A stretch of 64,000 nucleotides of DNA, taken from Paralichthys olivaceus. Its lineage: Eukaryota > Chordata > Actinopteri > Pleuronectiformes > Paralichthyidae. Below, in pieces: positions 60,501 through 64,000 of this stretch. Positions within the stretch are counted from its first letter, which is position 1; every line of letters starts with the position of its first letter. Below the pieces are notes generated by a model. The model was not told where the DNA came from and searched no databases. It saw nothing but the letters and a program-made list of their open reading frames with translations. Made by a program: the position numbers and the translations under genes. Location: contig NC_091104.1 of NCBI RefSeq assembly GCF_024713975.1, positions 16,015,580-16,079,579 on the forward strand. The letters are read 5' to 3'.

Positions 60501-62471
60501 CACAGGTAACCTAATACTGACTCACCTTTGACATGCTCCAGATGCAGGTACACAGCGTCCTCACTGACGTAATACCGCAGCAACTTAACCATGTATGGCA
60601 CCCCCTGAGGAATGATGGTGGGCTGATCCCTGCTCTCCCAGCTTGACTTGACCAGACTCTGCAAGAATACATACATGTAATGACTAATCCATTCAGAGAG
60701 GGAAATACTGAGGCCTGAGCCCCCTGCAGTGTCCTATCAATAAATGCAAAAATGTCTAAAATATTTTAATAAAAAATGTAAATATGCCTTTTTTTAGAAA
60801 GGGAAAAGTATCTGCATTAATGTAGGAAAAATAATGTATATTACTATTACTATATACTTATATAATAACAGTTGAAAAAAAGATTCATGACGGCTTGGAT
60901 TGCCTCCTTTAGAGATTAGTATCTTTCTGTTGCAGTGTCTCCCTGGTGACTGAAATTTGAGGTGCAGCTGCTCCGGCTAATAGCGTGAGAGCTCTCAGGC
61001 AGATCAATGCTGGGTAATACTCAGGGAGACAGGATGGAGGAAGCTCCCATCAACTGGCCTACCTCAGAATTTAAAAAGACTGGTTTTAGTCCAGATGGCA
61101 AACCCCCACTGTGAGAGGATAGATTTAGACCAATGGACTTGGGTTTGATTTAAATACAGTAATTCTGTGCAATTCCCACTCATTTAGTCTGGACTTCTTT
61201 GTTTTCTCTTGCTTAGTGTCCATGGAGGAAAACTCACCTTTACAACAAATGTCTCCTTATTGACCATACTCTGGACAATCAGGACCTGCAGAATAAAAAT
61301 AAACATTTTGTTACTATTGGAAAGCAGATTAATCTCTACTGTACATTTCACAACATGTCACATGAAGCCACAGTGACGTCCGTCTTACCTTATCGCTGAC
61401 TCCAACCACCTTACACATCTCCAGATCCTCCACGGGCGAACTCAAGTGTCTGATTGGACGGAATCTCAGACTGCTGTAACCCTGGTGATGAGAGTCACAT
61501 AGAGTACTTGCCAATCAGTACCTCCACCAAGGCCCAATATTCCCTTTATGAAACAAAATTTAAATGTACTAGAGCTGTATTTTTATTTGGATCTGCAGCA
61601 AATCAGCACACACTGATAAATATCAGTCCCCTAAACATGTCTGACTTTTTAAATCAAGTTCCTTGAATGATTTTCTGAGAAATCTACGAAAATGTTGAAA
61701 AATGAAGAACTTCCTGGATCCGCTCCCTGATCCAGAGCCGAAATAAAAGTTAACAGGTTCCTCCCTGATCCATGACACATCCTTCCAGTTTTTCTATAAT
61801 GCTGCTAACTATCAGACAGACAGAAAAACAATGAAAACTTAAAGTTCATGATGATTCTCTTACCCCTAAGTGAGAGCTCCCCTTCCCGAGGTTATCGTGC
61901 AGATGTGTTATGAAGATTTCTTCAGCTCTCTTCAGATACTGGGTTGTCTTCCTCTTCACAGCTTCCCGGCGATCTTTGTTCGGGTCCACTGTTTGACATG
62001 TAAACTCAATCAGACACCAGCAGAATGCAGTAGGTCTTGGCACAGAATAGATTGACAAGACAAGCCTCTGTCCTGACTCCTTTGGTCTAGGATAAGGAGC
62101 AGTAACACACAGATACTGTTGACACTGAGGGGAAGAATGTGTTTAATCTTTGATTTGTCACTTCCTGTTTTTATCCTCCCATGTTTCCATCATGTGCCTT
62201 GTGCAAACACGCCTCTTTTAAATTCCTCATTCCCTGTCACACTTTGCCATAAAAAAAAAGTCCACTTACATTGAACTCCATTCAGCAGTAAGTCCACTCC
62301 ATTCTTATAGTAACTGAAAGCTGCCTCATAGTCCTCATTGACCTCGCTGTCCAACGCCATGTGGATCTGTTTGGCCGCCTCCACCAGGTAGTCTCTCTTT
62401 GCCATGGCTGCCTTGTTTTTGGACCCGTCAAGGTCCAGCTGGGCCTGAATGAATAAGTTGTTGGGCTTCAT
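57543..62471 (-). CDS. rps6kl1: ribosomal protein S6 kinase-like 1 (MIT domain plus kinase-like domain)
   Basis: Kinase-like protein related to RPS6KC1. Exons that join in phase through GT-AG introns: 62270-62471, 61864-61988, 61389-61481, 61238-61285, 60526-60658, 58623-60062, 58447-58536, 58176-58258, 57762-57857 and 57543-57653, giving 806 residues from the MKPNNL start. About residues 24-108 form an MIT domain ([36 protein letters not shown]). The kinase N-lobe has ETFVVK (Lys156). A huge insert follows, then CRDLNPRN (667-674), FFGQWSE in place of [24 protein letters not shown] and a C-terminal [10 protein letters not shown]. The true N-terminus is uncertain because an ATG directly after an in-frame stop is the only start in this exon besides MAKRDY. 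Upstream exons look untranslated. Function is poorly known; catalysis is doubtful. Confidence 0.92.
58623..60062 (-). other. rps6kl1: giant rps6kl1 exon carrying the kinase-domain insert
   Basis: A 1,440-base exon begins [20 protein letters not shown] and ends at [14 protein letters not shown]. It places some 400 mostly disordered, Ser/Thr/Gln/Glu-rich residues between the hinge-region strand ([11 protein letters not shown]) and the helix before the catalytic loop ([20 protein letters not shown]). A similar but shorter insert is known in mammalian RPS6KL1 and in RPS6KC1. Confidence 0.9.
60105..60430 (+). repeat. dispersed repeat family, copy 4
   Basis: Reads GAGGTTATATTTGTG, AGCAGGATTACGCAAAAACT, TGAGGTTGGACCCGAGGAAG, AGATCATGGGGGCAGATCCA and TCGATAAGTGTCTGCAATTT in the usual family order. 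It lies in an rps6kl1 intron, antisense to the gene. Confidence 0.8.
61508..61830 (-). repeat. dispersed repeat family, copy 5 (inverted relative to copy 4)
   Basis: The plus strand shows GTACCTCCACCAAGGCCCAA, TTTTATTTGGATCTGCAGCA, TGATAAATATCAGTCCC and GGATCCGCTCCCTGATCC, the reverse complement of the family end. It sits in the rps6kl1 intron between the two MIT-region exons and faces copy 4 about 1.1 kb away. Confidence 0.8.
61864..62471 (-). other. rps6kl1: MIT-domain exons of rps6kl1
   Basis: Two exons (62,270-62,471 and 61,864-61,988) encode a three-helix MIT domain: [20 protein letters not shown], then [14 protein letters not shown], then [20 protein letters not shown] and [16 protein letters not shown] domains bind ESCRT-III/VPS4-type tails and target endosomal membranes. 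Junction codon is T/TG (Leu). Confidence 0.92.
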
Positions 62472-62584
62472 TCAGACTTTGCAGATAGTTGAGTTATAAT
62501 CATACTGTTTCTATTTCATTAGAAAAAGAAAGTGAAACCTACTGCTGCTGCTTAAAGCTCCTTATTGTACAGTTTGGTTCTTAC

Positions 62585-63365
62585 CTTTGCTCCCTGGTCT
62601 TATCAACACCAGCACACATGTCTACAGTCTCTTGTCCCTGGGCTCAGCGCCCCCCCAGCGACTCCACGGCTCAGGTCCTTGCAGCAGATCATGATCGTCT
62701 GAGGCAGTGGAAACAAAGAGTTAACCTCCTGACCAGCACAGGAAGTGAATGCAAGCGTGTGTCCACTATTTCTGATGAATGGAAAGAAGCAGGGGTGCAA
62801 ACGTCCACGATGACAGAGAGATGACTCAGAACACTGTCACTCTTTTTTTTTCTTTGCACGTCTGAGGTTAAAGACAAATTCATGTGTTCCCCGCAGGATG
62901 ATTCAAACCTAAAGATCACAAGTTACTTCTATTAAACCATGCGTTTGTATATATAGACTGTAGATACCCACATGTGGTCATACTCCCACACACTTGGACA
63001 AATCACATGAAATGGATTATTTCCAAAAGGCACATACATTCTTTGCTGACAAACATGTTTAGAATCATTAATATCATGCAATAATTCTTTGTCACATAAA
63101 ACAAATATAATACAGGTCAGACAGTGGATGTAAAATACAATGTTCCTTTCCCCAAACATCACACAAAAACACACACACACCCAATTCTGGTCACAGGCAT
63201 GGAGGCAACATCCTCAAAGGAGTATTATGAAATACAAAAAGCCATCTTCAGCCTCCTCTATCATCTTCTGAACATGCATCTCACTAACCACTAAATGAGC
63301 AACCCCCCCATGTTGAATAAATGCACAAATAGCAAATAGCACAAAAGAACAGGCGTACGCACACA

Positions 63366-63396
<31 letters not shown>

Positions 63397-63570
63397 TGTA
63401 CCTGATGTGAGGCGAGCATGCCCTGGATCCTCCACCCCGGCAGCAGCAGCAGCATCAGCAGCATCAGTAGCAGCAGCCGAAGCCCATGTCTCCATCAGCA
63501 TCAACACACTCATCCCAGGAACAGGAGAGGAGGAGAGAGAACCAGGCGAGGCCGCCCATTGGCTGAGCAT
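62585..63570 (-). other. rps6kl1: probable 5' exons of rps6kl1 (mostly untranslated)
   Basis: A likely exon at 62,585-62,698 is bounded by GCCTCAG and AAAG/GTAAGA. A second at about 63,402-63,570 ends CATCAG/GTACAG. If translated from ATG 63,570 (MLSQWAASPG), the frame meets a TAG in the next exon. The only ATG of the middle exon that stays open (MCAGVDKTREQ) leaves the exon in phase 2, which does not fit the acceptor TTCATTCAG before GCCCAGCTG in the MIT exon by one base. They are therefore most simply 5' UTR exons, or my acceptor is wrong. Confidence 0.5.
63365..63396. repeat. (CA)n microsatellite at an rps6kl1 exon donor
   Basis: A CA run with one interruption. In the rps6kl1 transcript it is a GU repeat starting 5-6 nucleotides after the GTACAG donor. 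Confidence 0.9.
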
Positions 63571-63883
63571 GATGTCACTTCAGGGTACCATTTCGCACAA
63601 GGCGCTCACGACCCCTCCTCTTACCCTGAGAGATGCTGCCTGATTTAAAGAGACAGTGCTATTTTTGAATGAAGGCCATTTTCATCCCTGGCTTTTACTT
63701 CTAAAATTGGACTGTGTTCGGCCTGCGGTGTTGACTGGTGGCAGATCCCACGGAGGAATTTACCCTTTTGTGAAAGAATCACGCATCACTGCTTTTTGCT
63801 TTGTCGCCAGCCGTCAACTGTAACTGGAGGGATCACCCTGCCCGTGAATCTATAATCTGCTGGGTCTTGGTGCTCAGTACCAG

Positions 63884-64000
63884 ATGGAGCGAGGCTCTAA
63901 CCACAGCACAAAGGAGAGTCATCCCCTCCCCGTGGGAGGACCAGAGGGGGGAGGGAGCTCCAGCACGAAGAAGGAGGGGAGGATGTTCATCAGATGTTGC
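63884..64000 (+). CDS. possible first exon of an unidentified gene, cut by the window edge
   Basis: From ATG at 63,884 the frame stays open for 39 codons to the last base (MERGSNHSTKESHPLPVGGP and on, Gly/Ser-rich, then KKEGRMFIRCC). It lies head to head with rps6kl1, about 300 bases from its first likely exon, in GC-richer sequence. The start context has G at +4 but C at -3. I do not recognise the protein. It may equally be 5' UTR or chance. Confidence 0.3.
   Translation, partial: MERGSNHSTKESHPLPVGGPEGGGSSSTKKEGRMFIRCC

Noticed and set aside
1..64000. CRISPR arrays, operons, tRNA or rRNA genes
   Set aside because: No regularly spaced direct repeats with unique spacers, no tRNA cloverleaf or rRNA core words were seen. 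The genes are spliced and eukaryotic.

Overview
The window looks like nuclear DNA from a teleost fish. Three genes are split by canonical introns and carry vertebrate domain architectures. They appear in the order prox2, dlst, rps6kl1, which is the order known at human 14q24.3. The DNA around them is AT-rich, full of (CA)n/(GT)n runs, and scattered with dispersed families of the kind seen in fish genomes. I worked without a database search, so homology calls rest on protein families I recognise in the translated exons.

Layout. Bases 1 to about 38,100 contain no gene that I can support. This desert holds microsatellites, one Tc1/mariner-type (IS630-like) transposase fossil at about 2.94-3.44 kb, two truncated LINE 3' ends (about 29.8-30.2 and 35.1-35.4 kb), other dispersed repeats, and many patches dense in homeodomain-type ATTA/TAATTA, OTX-type and POU-type words. 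The patches are separated by featureless sequence. The pattern resembles a developmental regulatory landscape, but conservation was not tested.

The gene cluster occupies 38.7-63.6 kb. prox2 (minus, 38,706-48,048, five coding exons, about 731 residues) encodes a Prospero homeobox transcription factor. dlst (plus, 48,972-56,303, fifteen coding exons, 461 residues) encodes the E2 succinyltransferase of the mitochondrial 2-oxoglutarate dehydrogenase complex. rps6kl1 (minus, 57,543-62,471 for the coding part I can join, with likely untranslated exons out to about 63,570) encodes an MIT-domain plus kinase-like protein. prox2 and dlst are head to head about 0.9 kb apart. dlst and rps6kl1 are tail to tail with poly(A) signals about 0.5 kb apart. 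A possible new gene starts on the plus strand at 63,884 and runs off the window.

The most notable observation is the intron before the prox2 homeodomain. It has no usable GT-AG ends but fits an AT-AC U12-type intron (ATATCCTTT donor, CCTTAAC branch site, terminal AC), and its use keeps the frame exactly. rps6kl1 lacks the DFG aspartate and carries a very large insert inside its kinase region. The three genes have no obvious joint function: they are a transcription factor, a TCA-cycle enzyme and a trafficking-type kinase-like protein held in conserved synteny. The PROX plus RPS6K-like pairing repeats at the PROX1/RPS6KC1 locus, which suggests a 2R paralogon.
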